From: JAXLQL01 sp046331625
Lineage (GTDB): Bacteria; Acidobacteriota; Terriglobia; Bryobacterales; Bryobacteraceae
Length of the DNA stretch: 64,000 bases
NCBI GenBank assembly: GCA_046331625.1
Contig: JAXLQL010000028.1
Coordinates: 1 to 64,000 of the forward strand
Direction: 5' to 3'
The position numbers and the translations under genes were made by a program. Positions within the stretch are counted from its first letter, which is position 1; the number at the start of each line of letters is the position of its first letter. This document shows, piece after piece, positions 15,496-26,750 of this stretch. The notes under the pieces were generated by a model. The model was not told the DNA's origin. It ran no database searches and was given only the letters and a program-made list of their open reading frames with translations.

Positions 15496-16545
15496 GTGTC
15501 GGTCAATCATTGGCGCCTGCTTGCCGCCGGGCTGAGCATTGGACTGCTCACCTCGGCCTACAATCGCACGAACTCGGTTTCGGCGATGACCCGGAGCGCG
15601 CAAGCGTTTCTCAAATCCTTGAGCCCAGAACAGAGGGCCAAGGTGAAGATGCCGTTCGAAGGCGATGAGCGCCTCTTCTGGCACTACATCCCCACTGACG
15701 ACATTCCCAAGCGCTACAACCGGCCGCGCAATGGACTCATCATCAGTGAAATGGCGGGTCCGCAGCGGCCCCTCGCCATGGCGTTGCTGGCCTCTGGACT
15801 CTCGCAAGCGGGCTTCATCAAGGCCACTTCGATCATGAGCCTCGAGGAAGTCCTCAAGGTGATGGAGAAGGATACCGTCAACCGCCGCAATCCGGAAAAG
15901 TACCATTTCAGCATTTTCGGCGAGCCGTCTGACGAAGGCACCTGGGGCTTCCGCGTGGAAGGCCACCACGTGAGCCTCCACTTCACCATTCACAAGGGCC
16001 GCCTGGCGGGAACGCCTACCTTCTTCGGCGCCAATCCGCACGAGGTCCGCGAGGGCGAGCGCGCCGGGTTGCGCGTGCTGGCTCGCGAAGAAGATCTCGG
16101 CCGCGAGTTGATCAAGGGCCTCGACGATGGGCAGCGCAAAGTCGCTATCGTCACCGCCGAGGCGTACAAAGACATCCTGACCGAAGCCTCCCGAAAGGCC
16201 GCGCTGCAAGGCCAACCCAACGGTCTGTCGATTTCCAAGATGAACTCCAAGCAGCGCGAGATGCTCAACAATCTCCTCGACGAGTACGTCTACAACGTGC
16301 CTGACCAAGTGGCGCAATCTCGCTCCGAGAAGATCAAGAAGGCCGGCAACAACATCTACTTCGCCTGGGCCGGAGGAATCGAGAAGGGTGACCCGCACTA
16401 CTATCGCGTGAGCGCTCCGACCTTCCTCGTCGAGTACGACAACACGCAAAACGGCGCCAACCACACTCACACTGTGTGGCGCGAGTTCGAAGGCGACTTC
16501 GGTCTCGACCTGTTGAAAGACCACATTCAATCGAGCCATCGCTGA
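15496..16545 (+). CDS. DUF3500 family exported protein
   Basis: 349 aa, resembling the DUF3500 family, whose function is not established. It starts with GTG behind a strong AAAGGAGAT ribosome site. The N-terminus has a hydrophobic signal-like segment (WRLLAAGLSIGLLTSAY). Family-like segments include FWHYIPTDD near residue 55, WGFRVEGHHVSLHFTI in the middle and a His-rich HTHTVWREFEGDFG near the C-terminus. The two His clusters could bind metal, which is inference. Its stop overlaps the start of the next gene (TGATG), so both are probably made together. Confidence 0.85.
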   Translation: MSVNHWRLLAAGLSIGLLTSAYNRTNSVSAMTRSAQAFLKSLSPEQRAKVKMPFEGDERLFWHYIPTDDIPKRYNRPRNGLIISEMAGPQRPLAMALLASGLSQAGFIKATSIMSLEEVLKVMEKDTVNRRNPEKYHFSIFGEPSDEGTWGFRVEGHHVSLHFTIHKGRLAGTPTFFGANPHEVREGERAGLRVLAREEDLGRELIKGLDDGQRKVAIVTAEAYKDILTEASRKAALQGQPNGLSISKMNSKQREMLNNLLDEYVYNVPDQVAQSRSEKIKKAGNNIYFAWAGGIEKGDPHYYRVSAPTFLVEYDNTQNGANHTHTVWREFEGDFGLDLLKDHIQSSHR

Positions 16546-17684
16546 TGCTGTCTTCCGGCGGTCCGCGCCGCTCCGGCTCCGGCTGGACGCGGCGCGGGCT
16601 GTTGTCCCTGTCGCCATTCGTGCCGGCCGCCCTCTGCGCGGACCTGCGTGTCTCACCCTCCGAGCGCGTCAAGTACGCCGATCCGGCCACCGAGCTCGAC
16701 GTGTTCCGGCTCACTTCGCCGGAGCACTCGGCTCTGCTTGCTCCACCTGCCTGCCGCAGCATGCCCAAGCGCGGCAACTACCTCCTGCATGCTTCCGATC
16801 GCGGCGGCGCCTGGCAAATCTACGCGCTCGATCTCAAGAACTACCAGAACCGCCAGATCACCGAAGCTTCCGCGCTGCAATCCGGCGCCTTCACCTTGAC
16901 TCCGGATGATCGCGGCGTTCTCTACGTGGATGGCGACAGCTTGTACCGCACCCAGACCAACGGCGGAAAACCGCAGCCGCTCTATCGTTTCGAGACAGCG
17001 CCGCCGGCCGTGCCCGAGTTGGCGGCGATTCCCGATGGCCCCTCGGCGCTCGCCGTGGACGGAATCAAGCTCGTGCGGATCCCGTTCGTCAAAGCAAATC
17101 CGACCACGATTGTTTCAAACAAAGAGGGCATTCATGATTTGATGCCACGGCCCCGCCGGGCGGCGATCCTCTACCGCTCGAACGACAACGCGCTCTGGCT
17201 CGTCACGCTCGACGGATCTCGCAACACGCACCTGAAAACCGCCGCCGCCCCGCTGGGCCCTGCCCGCTGGTCTCCAGACGGCCGCACCGTGATCTATCTG
17301 CACAAGCCCGCCGAGCGCACCAAGCCCACACTGCTCCGCGAACTCGACCCGGACACGGGTGAAGACAAGGTGGTGGGCATCACTTCGCAGTACGCGCAGT
17401 TCTCGCCGAACTCCGATGCCAGCGTGTTCGTGGGCGCCAGCGCCAGCCTCGCCGGACCCTACGTGCTGCTGCTCGTCCGCGCCGTGAAGCGCGAGTTGAC
17501 GCTGTGCGAGCACAAGGCCAGTGATCCCGCGTTGACCAAGCCCGTCTTTTCGCCCGATTCCCAGCGCATCTTCTTCCAAAGCGATCGCCACGGCAAGCCC
17601 GCCATCTACTCCATGGCGGTGGAGAAGCTGGTGGAAAAGACCGAAGAAGAAGAGGAAGAGCGTCACCCCTCGAAGACTCCGTAG
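16545..17684 (+). CDS. Exported TolB/oligogalacturonate-lyase-like beta-propeller
   Basis: 379 aa. The N-terminus carries a twin-arginine-like segment (WTRRGLLSLSPFVPAALCA). WD40/PD40-type repeats follow, for example HASDRGGAWQIYALDL, FTLTPDDRGVLYVDG, WSPDGRTVIYLH and FSPDSQRIFFQSDRHG. Proteins with this layout include oligogalacturonate-lyase-like propellers and TolB-like proteins. I see no complete lyase active site, so a binding role is equally possible. The C-terminus is strongly acidic then basic (TEEEEEERHPSK). It is translationally coupled to the DUF3500 gene and followed 6 nt later by pgm. Confidence 0.7.
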   Translation: MLSSGGPRRSGSGWTRRGLLSLSPFVPAALCADLRVSPSERVKYADPATELDVFRLTSPEHSALLAPPACRSMPKRGNYLLHASDRGGAWQIYALDLKNYQNRQITEASALQSGAFTLTPDDRGVLYVDGDSLYRTQTNGGKPQPLYRFETAPPAVPELAAIPDGPSALAVDGIKLVRIPFVKANPTTIVSNKEGIHDLMPRPRRAAILYRSNDNALWLVTLDGSRNTHLKTAAAPLGPARWSPDGRTVIYLHKPAERTKPTLLRELDPDTGEDKVVGITSQYAQFSPNSDASVFVGASASLAGPYVLLLVRAVKRELTLCEHKASDPALTKPVFSPDSQRIFFQSDRHGKPAIYSMAVEKLVEKTEEEEEERHPSKTP

Positions 17685-17690
17685 CCTCCC

Positions 17691-19334
17691 ATGCCTCTCC
17701 ATCCCCTAGCCGGCCAACCCGCGCCGCAAGACCTTCTGATTGACGCGGCCGCGCTCGAACGTGCCTACTTCGAGAACCGGCCCGACCCAGCAAACCCGGC
17801 GCATCGCGTCGCCTTCGGAACCAGCGGACATCGCGGCACGCCTCCGCAGCATACGTTCACCGAAGCCCATATCCTCGCCATCACGCAGGCGATCTGCGAG
17901 TACCGCCGCGCCAACGGCATCCACGGACCCCTCTTCCTCGGCAAGGATACGCACGCGGTGTCGACGGTGGCCGAGCGCACGGCAGTTGAGGTACTCGCCG
18001 CCAACGGCGTCGAGACCTTCGTGGCGCGCGACAACGGATTCACGCCGACTCCGGTGATCTCCCGCGCGATCATCGCCCACAACCGAGATGCCGCAGCCGC
18101 TCGCGCCGATGGCATCGTCATCAGCCCTTCTCACAATCCTCCGGCGGATGGCGGCTTCAAGTACAACCCGCCCAACGGTGGACCCGCGGATACCGACATC
18201 ACCTCCTGGGTGGAAGCCCGGGCCAACGAACTGCTGGCCGGCGGCAATCGCGACGTGCGCCGGATCAGCTTCGAAGCAGCGCTCGGCAATCCCGCTACGC
18301 ACCAGCACGACTACGTCACGCCGTACGTCCGCGATCTCGCGCTCGCCATCGATCTCGATGCGATCCGCGGCGCGCGCCTGCGCCTCGGCGCCGATCCGCT
18401 GGGCGGCGCATCGGTCGCCTACTGGCCAGCCATCGCCGCTGCGTACGGTCTCGATATCGAAGTCGTGAACCCCGCTGTCGACCCCGCCTTCGGATTCATG
18501 ACGCTCGACCATGACGGCAAGATCCGCATGGATTGCTCCAGCCCATGGGCGATGGCGAGCTTGGTGAAGCTCAAAGACCGCTTCGACATCGCCTTCGGCA
18601 ACGATCCGGATTCCGATCGCCACGGCATCGTCACCGCCTCATCGGGATTGCTCAATCCGAACCATTACCTCGCCACTGCGATCGACTACTTGCTCGCCCA
18701 TCGGCCCGCTTGGTCCGCGACGTCAGCCATTGGCAAGACGCTCGTCTCGTCGAGCATGATCGATCGCGTGGTGGCCGCGCGCGGGCGGAAGCTCGCCGAG
18801 GTGCCGGTGGGGTTCAAGTGGTTCGCGGGCGGCTTGTTCGACGGCTCGATCTGCTTTGGCGGCGAAGAGAGCGCTGGCGCGAGCTTCCTCGAACGCAACG
18901 GTTCCGTTTGGACCACCGACAAAGACGGCATCCTGCTCAACCTGCTCGCGGCCGAGATGACGGCGCGCCGCGGCGAAGATCCCGGCGTGTCGTATCGCAA
19001 GCTCACTGCCGAGTTCGGCGAGCCTGTCTATACGCGCATCGACGCTCCCGCAACGCCGGAGCAGAAGAAGCGATTGAGCAAGCTGGGTCCGGAGCAGGTG
19101 ACGGCCACCGAGCTTGCGGGCGAGCCAATCACAGCCAGGCTGACGCGCGCTCCGGCCAATGGCGCATCGATCGGCGGACTGAAAGTGGTCAGCCCGCAAG
19201 GATGGTTCGCCGCGCGACCTTCGGGCACCGAGAACATCTACAAGATCTACGCCGAGAGCTTCCGCGGATCGGCGCACCTCGACGCCATCGTGGCCGAAGC
19301 GCAGGCGATCGTGACCGCGGCAGTGGCAAGCTAG
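17691..19334 (+). CDS. pgm: Phosphoglucomutase (alpha-D-glucose-specific type)
   Basis: 547-aa cytosolic alpha-D-phosphohexomutase that interconverts glucose-1-phosphate and glucose-6-phosphate. The N-terminal FGTSGHRG motif is followed by the active-site phosphoserine loop VISPSHNPP, the magnesium loop GNDPDSDRHG, the sugar-binding CFGGEESAGASF and the phosphate-binding RPSGTENIYKIY. Length and the HRG/PSHNPP variants match the Pgm subgroup rather than ManB or GlmM. It begins 6 nt after the propeller gene and ends 4 nt before hemB, so the four genes from 15496 are likely cotranscribed. The link to hemB is probably only one of position. Confidence 0.95.
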   Translation: MPLHPLAGQPAPQDLLIDAAALERAYFENRPDPANPAHRVAFGTSGHRGTPPQHTFTEAHILAITQAICEYRRANGIHGPLFLGKDTHAVSTVAERTAVEVLAANGVETFVARDNGFTPTPVISRAIIAHNRDAAAARADGIVISPSHNPPADGGFKYNPPNGGPADTDITSWVEARANELLAGGNRDVRRISFEAALGNPATHQHDYVTPYVRDLALAIDLDAIRGARLRLGADPLGGASVAYWPAIAAAYGLDIEVVNPAVDPAFGFMTLDHDGKIRMDCSSPWAMASLVKLKDRFDIAFGNDPDSDRHGIVTASSGLLNPNHYLATAIDYLLAHRPAWSATSAIGKTLVSSSMIDRVVAARGRKLAEVPVGFKWFAGGLFDGSICFGGEESAGASFLERNGSVWTTDKDGILLNLLAAEMTARRGEDPGVSYRKLTAEFGEPVYTRIDAPATPEQKKRLSKLGPEQVTATELAGEPITARLTRAPANGASIGGLKVVSPQGWFAARPSGTENIYKIYAESFRGSAHLDAIVAEAQAIVTAAVAS

Positions 19335-19338
19335 AGAT

Positions 19339-20307
19339 ATGGCGTTCCCCGTCACCCGCATGCGCCGGTTGCGCGTCAACGAACAGATGCGCCGCCTGGT
19401 GCGCGAAACCACGCTCGATCCGGCTGGCTTCATCCTGCCGCTTTTCGTTTGTCCAGGCGAAGGCATCCGGCGCGAGATCTCGTCGATGCCCGGTAACGCG
19501 CAGCTTTCGATCGACAACCTGGTGAAGGAATGTGAAGAAGCGCGCTCGCTCGGAATCGGCGGTGTGATCCTGTTCGGTATTCCGGAGACGAAAGACGAGA
19601 TCGCCTCGGGCGGATACGATCCCAATGGCATCGTGCAGCGCGCGGTGCGGGCGATCAAAGGCGCCGTTCCAGGTTTGCTCGTGGTCACCGACGTTTGCAA
19701 CTGCGAGTACACGAGCCACGGCCATTGCGGCAAGATCGTCGATGGCGACGTGGCGAACGATCCCTCGCTCGAGTGGCTGGCCGCATCGGCACTCACGCAC
19801 GCGCAGGCCGGAGCTGACATCGTAGCGCCGTCCGACATGATGGACGGCCGCGTGGCGGCAATCCGCCGCAAGCTCGACGAGCACGGCTTCGCCAACACGC
19901 CGATCCTTTCTTATGCGGCGAAGTTCGCCTCGGGCTTCTACGGGCCCTTCCGCGAAGCCGCCGAGTCAACCCCACAGTTCGGCGACCGCCGCAGCTACCA
20001 AATGGATCCGGCCAATGCCCGCGAGGCGATGCGCGAGATCGAGATCGATCTCGAAGAAGGCGCCGACATGATCATGGTGAAGCCGGCCATGCCCTACCTC
20101 GATATCATCCGCATGGCGCGCGAGCGGTTTGACGTGCCGCTGGCGGCATATCAAGTGAGCGGCGAGTTCTCGATGATCCACGCGGCGGCACGCAATGGCT
20201 GGATCGATCTCGATCGCGTCATGATGGAGTCGCTCGTTTCGATTCGCCGCGCCGGCGCTTCGATCATCCTCACCTATTTCGCCAAGCAGGCCGCTCGCGC
20301 GCTCTGA
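19339..20307 (+). CDS. hemB: Porphobilinogen synthase (delta-aminolevulinate dehydratase)
   Basis: 322-aa cytosolic enzyme that condenses two 5-aminolevulinate molecules to porphobilinogen in tetrapyrrole synthesis. The N-terminal arm RMRRLRVNEQMRRLVRET is typical. The metal site DVCNCEYTSHGHCG has three Cys, pointing to a zinc-dependent form. The two Schiff-base lysines sit in SYAAKFASGFYGPF and MVKPAMPYLD. The GDRRSYQMDPAN box is complete. No other haem genes are nearby, so hemB is separated from its pathway here. Confidence 0.95.
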   Translation: MAFPVTRMRRLRVNEQMRRLVRETTLDPAGFILPLFVCPGEGIRREISSMPGNAQLSIDNLVKECEEARSLGIGGVILFGIPETKDEIASGGYDPNGIVQRAVRAIKGAVPGLLVVTDVCNCEYTSHGHCGKIVDGDVANDPSLEWLAASALTHAQAGADIVAPSDMMDGRVAAIRRKLDEHGFANTPILSYAAKFASGFYGPFREAAESTPQFGDRRSYQMDPANAREAMREIEIDLEEGADMIMVKPAMPYLDIIRMARERFDVPLAAYQVSGEFSMIHAAARNGWIDLDRVMMESLVSIRRAGASIILTYFAKQAARAL

Positions 20308-20330
20308 CGGCGAGCAGATCGTAGGGTGGA

Positions 20331-20948
20331 ATGTCTCATGACACCGTGAGTGTGACGGACGTCTTGCTCCTCGCGCTGTTCATTGCCGGCGCCATGATTC
20401 TCGGCTATCTCATCACCAGGTTCAAACACGCGCGACACGCGCGCGCGTGGCGACCCTTGCTCGAAGTCGTGCAAGGTGAGGTCCGGCCGTGGACCGGGGG
20501 CGGCGCCGACTGCCCGATGCGTGGCGCCTACAAGGGCTTCGCCATCGTTGGGACGATTATTCCCGAGGCGTCGAGCGGTGAGGACAGCCGTTACAACCAC
20601 TTCATGACTGGCATTTCAGGACTGAAGGGCGCCGCGGACTGGAAGCTTGCGTACGTGCACAAACTCTGGCCGCTCGGCAGTGCTCCGGCCTGGCGCATCG
20701 AGTCCAAAGACGAAGCCCTGTGTGCGCGCTTGGATGCCGCAGACCTCGCCGGGATCATCGAACAACTGGGCATCCTTCCCGATGCACCCGATCCTCCCGT
20801 CAGCTTTTCCGTTCAGCGCGGTGTTCTGTGCATTCAATGCGACGCGGGGAGTGACTGGGTTCCGTCGAAGGAGTTCTTCGTCAAACTGCTCGAGACGTTG
20901 ATCGTACTGGCGAGAATCAACGCCGAGGTCAATGCTCCAGTCCAATGA
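20331..20948 (+). CDS. Single-pass membrane protein of unknown function
   Basis: 205 aa. One N-terminal helix (VLLLALFIAGAMILGYLI, about residues 10-27) is followed by a basic stop (RFKHARHAR) and a soluble domain of about 170 residues with two pairs of cysteines (DCPMRG, ALCARL, LCIQCD). I do not recognise the family. It lies 23 nt after hemB on the same strand. Its last 333 nt are antisense to the open C-terminal tail of the MerR-like gene. The transmembrane profile favours this strand as the real coding strand in that overlap. Confidence 0.65.
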   Translation: MSHDTVSVTDVLLLALFIAGAMILGYLITRFKHARHARAWRPLLEVVQGEVRPWTGGGADCPMRGAYKGFAIVGTIIPEASSGEDSRYNHFMTGISGLKGAADWKLAYVHKLWPLGSAPAWRIESKDEALCARLDAADLAGIIEQLGILPDAPDPPVSFSVQRGVLCIQCDAGSDWVPSKEFFVKLLETLIVLARINAEVNAPVQ

Positions 20949-21953
20949 TTCGCGCCCGCTCCGGCACTGAGCCCTCCGCGCTATGCTGCGTTCACCCAAG
21001 ACCGATAGCTCGCCCGAGCCACCATCGCCCAAACTTGTTCGATGGCCGAACAGCGTGAGCAGTGTATCGAGATCCGCGGGAGCAGCCACAAGCTCGCGCC
21101 AACGTGCGATGAGCGTCTGCCCGAGCCCTCCAGGCATGGCCTCCCACCACTGCGCTGCGAGGGATGCGGCTCGATCGCCCGCCGGATCGGCTCCGAGCGC
21201 TTCCACGATTTCCACGAACAATGCCGAGTCGAGCCCAGCACGCGCAGCCACATCAGCCGGCCGCAGCCGTTCTCGCAGCAGTTCCAGCGCCGCCGCTCGC
21301 AAGGCCGCGTGCACGCGCTCGAGATCGAAATCGCGCGCTCGTTCGCGAAGCTCCGAGGGCCAGTATTCGCGATTGCGCCACGCGAGGATTGCGCCCCACC
21401 GGAGCTCGGCATCCCCGCCGCACTCTCTCGCTTCGAGCTCGAGCCATCGCACCGGATCCGGCGCACCGGCCCAAGCGTCACGATAGAGTTGCCGCCGTTC
21501 CTCCGAAGGCCACGCTATCCAAAACCGGATCGCTTTGGTCCACGCCGCATCCTGCTTGTAGTAGCAGCGCATCTCACCGATCGCTTCGTGCATCTCAATC
21601 ACCTCGCCGAGATTGCGCAGGATCGGCGCGCCAGATTCCGCTGCTTCGATGGCCGCAATAGCCGCACTGATGGAATCGCGCTGGGCCGTGAGCGTTCGCT
21701 TCTGCTGTTGGAGCGCCTCGCGAATTGCCACCGGACCGCTCCCGAGCAGTTCGCGCGCCCGCCGCAGCGAAAAGCCGACGAGCTTCAACGCGGCGATCTG
21801 CTCGAGCCGCTCGAGATCGGCGGCCGTGTATCGGCGGTATCCCGACGGCGACCGCTTCGGTACGAGTAGCCCCAGGCGCCCATAATGCCGGAGCGCCTTG
21901 ACCGTGGTTCCCGCCAGCGCGGCGAACTGTCGAATGGTAAGAAACTCGCCCAT
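20616..21953 (-). CDS. MerR-family transcription regulator with a suspicious C-terminal extension
   Basis: The N-terminal 70 residues are a clear MerR DNA-binding domain (LTIRQFAALAGTTVKALRHYGRLGLL, GYRRYTAADLERLEQIAALKLVGFSL), followed by the dimer coiled coil (LQQQKRTLTAQRDSISAAI). Residues to about 320 form an acidic helical, TipA-like effector domain. The frame then continues for about 110 further residues antisense to the neighbouring gene, with no family resemblance. Another minus frame stops at 20981, so a single frameshift would give a normal-length protein. The real end is therefore uncertain; the first 320 residues are reliable. Confidence 0.75.
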   Translation of the reverse strand: MGEFLTIRQFAALAGTTVKALRHYGRLGLLVPKRSPSGYRRYTAADLERLEQIAALKLVGFSLRRARELLGSGPVAIREALQQQKRTLTAQRDSISAAIAAIEAAESGAPILRNLGEVIEMHEAIGEMRCYYKQDAAWTKAIRFWIAWPSEERRQLYRDAWAGAPDPVRWLELEARECGGDAELRWGAILAWRNREYWPSELRERARDFDLERVHAALRAAALELLRERLRPADVAARAGLDSALFVEIVEALGADPAGDRAASLAAQWWEAMPGGLGQTLIARWRELVAAPADLDTLLTLFGHRTSLGDGGSGELSVLGERSIARRAQCRSGRESLDWSIDLGVDSRQYDQRLEQFDEELLRRNPVTPRVALNAQNTALNGKADGRIGCIGKDAQLFDDPGEVCGIQARTQGFVFGLDAPGRSTAERPEFVHVRKLPVRGALQS

Positions 21954-22034
21954 CCTGCTTCATTCACAGCATGGGGCCTGCCCCAGGGGCGGAGTCAAGC
22001 TCCTCGAGTCAAACTCATTGACTCGGCCGGGCGA

Positions 22035-22301
22035 CTAACCATCCACCATCCGCTTGCCCCGTTCGAACATGTCGGCGGCTTCGTCGGCGATCGAACGGCC
22101 TTTGTCATAGAGATCGCGGCCACGGTCGGCGAGTTCACGGCCTTTGTCGGCCAGCCGGTCGCGCCCCTTGTTCGCGGTCGACTTGATCAGGGTCCGGGTC
22201 TCTTCACCGGACTGGGGCGCGAACAACAATGCGATGGTCGCGCCGACGGCAACCCCGGCGCAAAACCACACTACCCGGGACTCGTCGTTGGATTCAGCCA
22301 T
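22035..22301 (-). CDS. YtxH-like small membrane protein
   Basis: 88 aa. An N-terminal hydrophobic helix (VVWFCAGVAVGATIALLFAPQSGEETR, residues about 9-30) ends in the APxSGEETR signature of YtxH proteins. It is followed by an amphipathic charged helix built of heptad-like repeats (DRLADKGRELADRGRDLYDKG). Family members are general envelope or stress-associated proteins of uncertain role. A strong AAAGGAG ribosome site lies 9 nt upstream of the ATG. It is transcribed divergently from the thioesterase gene. Confidence 0.85.
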   Translation of the reverse strand: MAESNDESRVVWFCAGVAVGATIALLFAPQSGEETRTLIKSTANKGRDRLADKGRELADRGRDLYDKGRSIADEAADMFERGKRMVDG

Positions 22302-22340
22302 GGTTCTGGCTCCTTTCTCGCAAATTCCATTCTATCCGGC

Positions 22341-22346
22341 TATGCT
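22341..22346 (+). promoter_or_regulatory. -10-like box CCGGCTATGCTGG before the thioesterase start
   Basis: TATGCT ends 6 nt before the ATG. The 13-nt string CCGGCTATGCTGG recurs exactly in front of the UPF0175 gene on the minus strand near 27266-27278. Confidence 0.45.
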
Positions 22347-22352
22347 GGTCGA

Positions 22353-22751
22353 ATGGCGGAAATCCCGATCGGGCGGCGTCTCGAGCGCCGCGTTCTGGTG
22401 ACGAGCGAGTTGGCGATCGACTTTCTGGGCGTGGAAGACGCCCGCGTGCTGGCGACTCCGCATCTGGTCTGGCAACTCGAAATGACGTGCCGCGATTGCA
22501 TCAAGCCGCTGCTCGACGAAGGCTATGACTCGGTGGGCACCGAGGTCTCGATCAAGCACTTGGCCGCGACGCCAATGGGAATGCCGGTCACGTTTCGCGC
22601 CGATGTGCAGCACGTGGATGGCAACCGCGTGCGGTTCCGGGTGGAAGCGTTCGACGAGAAGGAGAAGGTGTCCGAGGGCGTGCACGAACGCTATGTGGTG
22701 AACATCGCCCGATTCGCGTCGCGGGTGGCTGCCAAGGCTTCGGGAGCGTAA
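22353..22751 (+). CDS. Hotdog-fold acyl-CoA thioesterase (FlK-like)
   Basis: 132-aa cytosolic thioesterase of the hotdog fold. The central GTEVSIKHLAATPMGMPV matches the active-site region of fluoroacetyl-CoA thioesterase-like proteins (conserved Glu/His/Thr). RFRVEAFDEKEKVSEGVHERYVV forms the second beta-hairpin with its His. The start MAEIPIG is chosen because an apparent -10 box precedes it by 6 nt and because the longer frame runs through the divergent YtxH gene. The acyl-CoA substrate is unknown; most homologues do not act on fluoroacetate. Confidence 0.8.
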   Translation: MAEIPIGRRLERRVLVTSELAIDFLGVEDARVLATPHLVWQLEMTCRDCIKPLLDEGYDSVGTEVSIKHLAATPMGMPVTFRADVQHVDGNRVRFRVEAFDEKEKVSEGVHERYVVNIARFASRVAAKASGA

Positions 22752-22802
22752 GGCCGAGTTCGATTTCCTCAGACTTCGCCTCTTCGTGCCGATGAGCTCT
22801 GC

Positions 22803-24026
22803 GTGAGGCGGAATCGGAAGTTCCTCCGGGCACTGGGCTGGGTAGCTTTAGCCGCGCTGTCGAGCGACGAGGGGCGCGCGCAGGTGACCGTAGCCGGCCG
22901 CGAAGTTCAGTTCCACGGCTTCTTTTCGCAAGGTTTCCTGCGCTCGAGCGGGAACAATTACCTGACCACCAGCAGTCTCGACGGCTCGTATCACCTTACT
23001 GACGGAGGTCTGAACGCGTCCACTCAGGTGACCAACCGCTTTCGCATCGGTGCGCAGGCGTATGTGCGCAACGTCGGAAAGCTCGGCAAGGGCCACGTAA
23101 CGCTCGACTGGGCCTTCGGCGACTATCGTGTGAATGATTGGTTGGGCGTGCGAGTGGGGCAAGTGAAAACCGTGCTCGGGTTGTACAACGACACGCAAGA
23201 CCTGGAATTCCTGCACACCTGGGCGCTGCTGCCCCAGTCGCTGTATCCGATCGATCTACGGGGCTACAACATCAGTCACCTGGGCGGTGACCTTTATGGA
23301 AGCATACCGGTGCGCGGCGCCGGTACGGTCTCCTATACGGTGTATGGCGGCAAGGCGCCGCCTGACCGCGCCGGCGGACTACAGTACGGCTTGGCGAGCT
23401 ATGACCACCGGATCGGCGCGCGGAATGGATCGATGTACGGCGCCGACCTCAAATGGTCTCCGCTGCGGGGGCTGTTGCTCGGAGTGGGCTACCTGCATAC
23501 TCGCCACATCACCAAGGGGGATAACCAGCGTTTCGGCGGGCCGTTCCTCTCCGATGCGCACGTTCACGACACGAGAATATCGTTTCAGTACAGCCGCGGC
23601 CCGTGGCGAATCGAATGGGAGCACAGCCGCGGCGCCAGCATCTCGAATGTCTCGACGGCGCTGAGCCCCTACGGGCCCTACTTCGTCGCCATTCCGTTCG
23701 ACATGCGAGGAAGCTACGCGGCGGCGGCCTTTCGCGTGCGGAAGTGGCTCGAACTCGGTACTTACCACTCGCGCTTCTACCCGAACGCGAATCGACAAGT
23801 CCCTGTCTACGGCCGATACGCTCCGCCAGCCGAGCGGCATGTCTACGACCAGGCCGTGACCGGGCGTTTCGATTTCAAAACGCACTTCGATTTGAAAATC
23901 GAGGGCCATTTCATCGATGGATACGGCGACCCCGGCACCGCTCGGGGATTCTACCCGCAGGACAATCCGCAAGGGATGCAACCGCGCACCAACTTGCTGG
24001 TGGTCCGCCTCGGCTTCAATCGATAG
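22803..24026 (+). CDS. Outer-membrane porin-like beta-barrel protein
   Basis: 407 aa. It starts with GTG. A signal peptide (about residues 1-26, ending GRAQ) is followed by alternating polar/hydrophobic strands, for example VQFHGFFSQGFLR, DYRVNDWLGVRVGQVKTVLGLYND, and a C-terminal LLVVRLGFNR strand. The GQVKTVLGLYND segment resembles phosphate-selective OprO/P-type porins. The tail lacks the usual final Phe. It is separated by 10 nt from a PstS-like gene that itself overlaps a hybrid kinase gene, so the three form one operon and the barrel may supply the ligand sensed by the kinase. Confidence 0.75.
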   Translation: MRRNRKFLRALGWVALAALSSDEGRAQVTVAGREVQFHGFFSQGFLRSSGNNYLTTSSLDGSYHLTDGGLNASTQVTNRFRIGAQAYVRNVGKLGKGHVTLDWAFGDYRVNDWLGVRVGQVKTVLGLYNDTQDLEFLHTWALLPQSLYPIDLRGYNISHLGGDLYGSIPVRGAGTVSYTVYGGKAPPDRAGGLQYGLASYDHRIGARNGSMYGADLKWSPLRGLLLGVGYLHTRHITKGDNQRFGGPFLSDAHVHDTRISFQYSRGPWRIEWEHSRGASISNVSTALSPYGPYFVAIPFDMRGSYAAAAFRVRKWLELGTYHSRFYPNANRQVPVYGRYAPPAERHVYDQAVTGRFDFKTHFDLKIEGHFIDGYGDPGTARGFYPQDNPQGMQPRTNLLVVRLGFNR

Positions 24027-24036
24027 GCAATTATCC

Positions 24037-24467
24037 ATGAGAATCATTCCACGAATCTTCTTCTGGGTGGTTGTCACGGTGGCGGCGACCGGATTGGCTG
24101 CGGCTGACGGGCTGAAGGTAATCGCCCATTCGAGCGTGGGAATCGACGAGATTTCAGCCGACGACCTGCGCGCGGTCTTCCTCGGCACCCGCACTTCTCT
24201 CAAACGCGCCGGGCCGGTCCGGCCGGTCCTCGATCGCGATCACTCGAGCTTGCAGCGCTTTTCCGCCAGCTACCTCGGCAAAAGCAGTTCCGCGCTCGAA
24301 ACCTACTACCGCAGTCTGATGTTCACCGGCAAGGGAACCTTGCCCGTAGGCTTCCCTTCCGACGAAGAAGTGGTGGCCTACGTGGCGCGTACGCCTGGAA
24401 CCATCGGATTCGTGCGCCAATCCACCCCCGCGGCGCAGGTGAAGACGCTGAGAGTCACCGGAGCGCC

Positions 24468-24471
<4 letters not shown>
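24037..24471 (+). CDS. PstS-like periplasmic binding-domain protein (short form)
   Basis: 144 aa with an N-terminal signal peptide (residues 1-23, ending AAADG). The rest resembles one lobe of a phosphate-type substrate-binding protein: VIAHSSVGIDEISADDLRAVFLG near the N-terminus and VVAYVARTPGTIGFVRQS near the C-terminus, both typical of the PBP-like PstS superfamily. It is about half the length of true PstS, so it may act as a sensor adaptor rather than a transporter component. No pst permease genes are present. Its stop overlaps the kinase ATG (ATGA). Confidence 0.75.
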
Positions 24472-26714
<2,243 letters not shown>

Positions 26715-26750
26715 CCGCGCCCAATCCGGTCGGGCCCTGGACTGCCGGCC

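Noticed and set aside
15463..16656. 397-codon minus ORF opposite DUF3500
   Set aside because: Antisense shadow; the plus-strand gene has a strong ribosome site and family segments.
18533..19898. Long alternative ORFs over pgm and hemB on both strands
   Set aside because: They are shadows in a GC-rich region; pgm and hemB have all catalytic motifs in the chosen frames.
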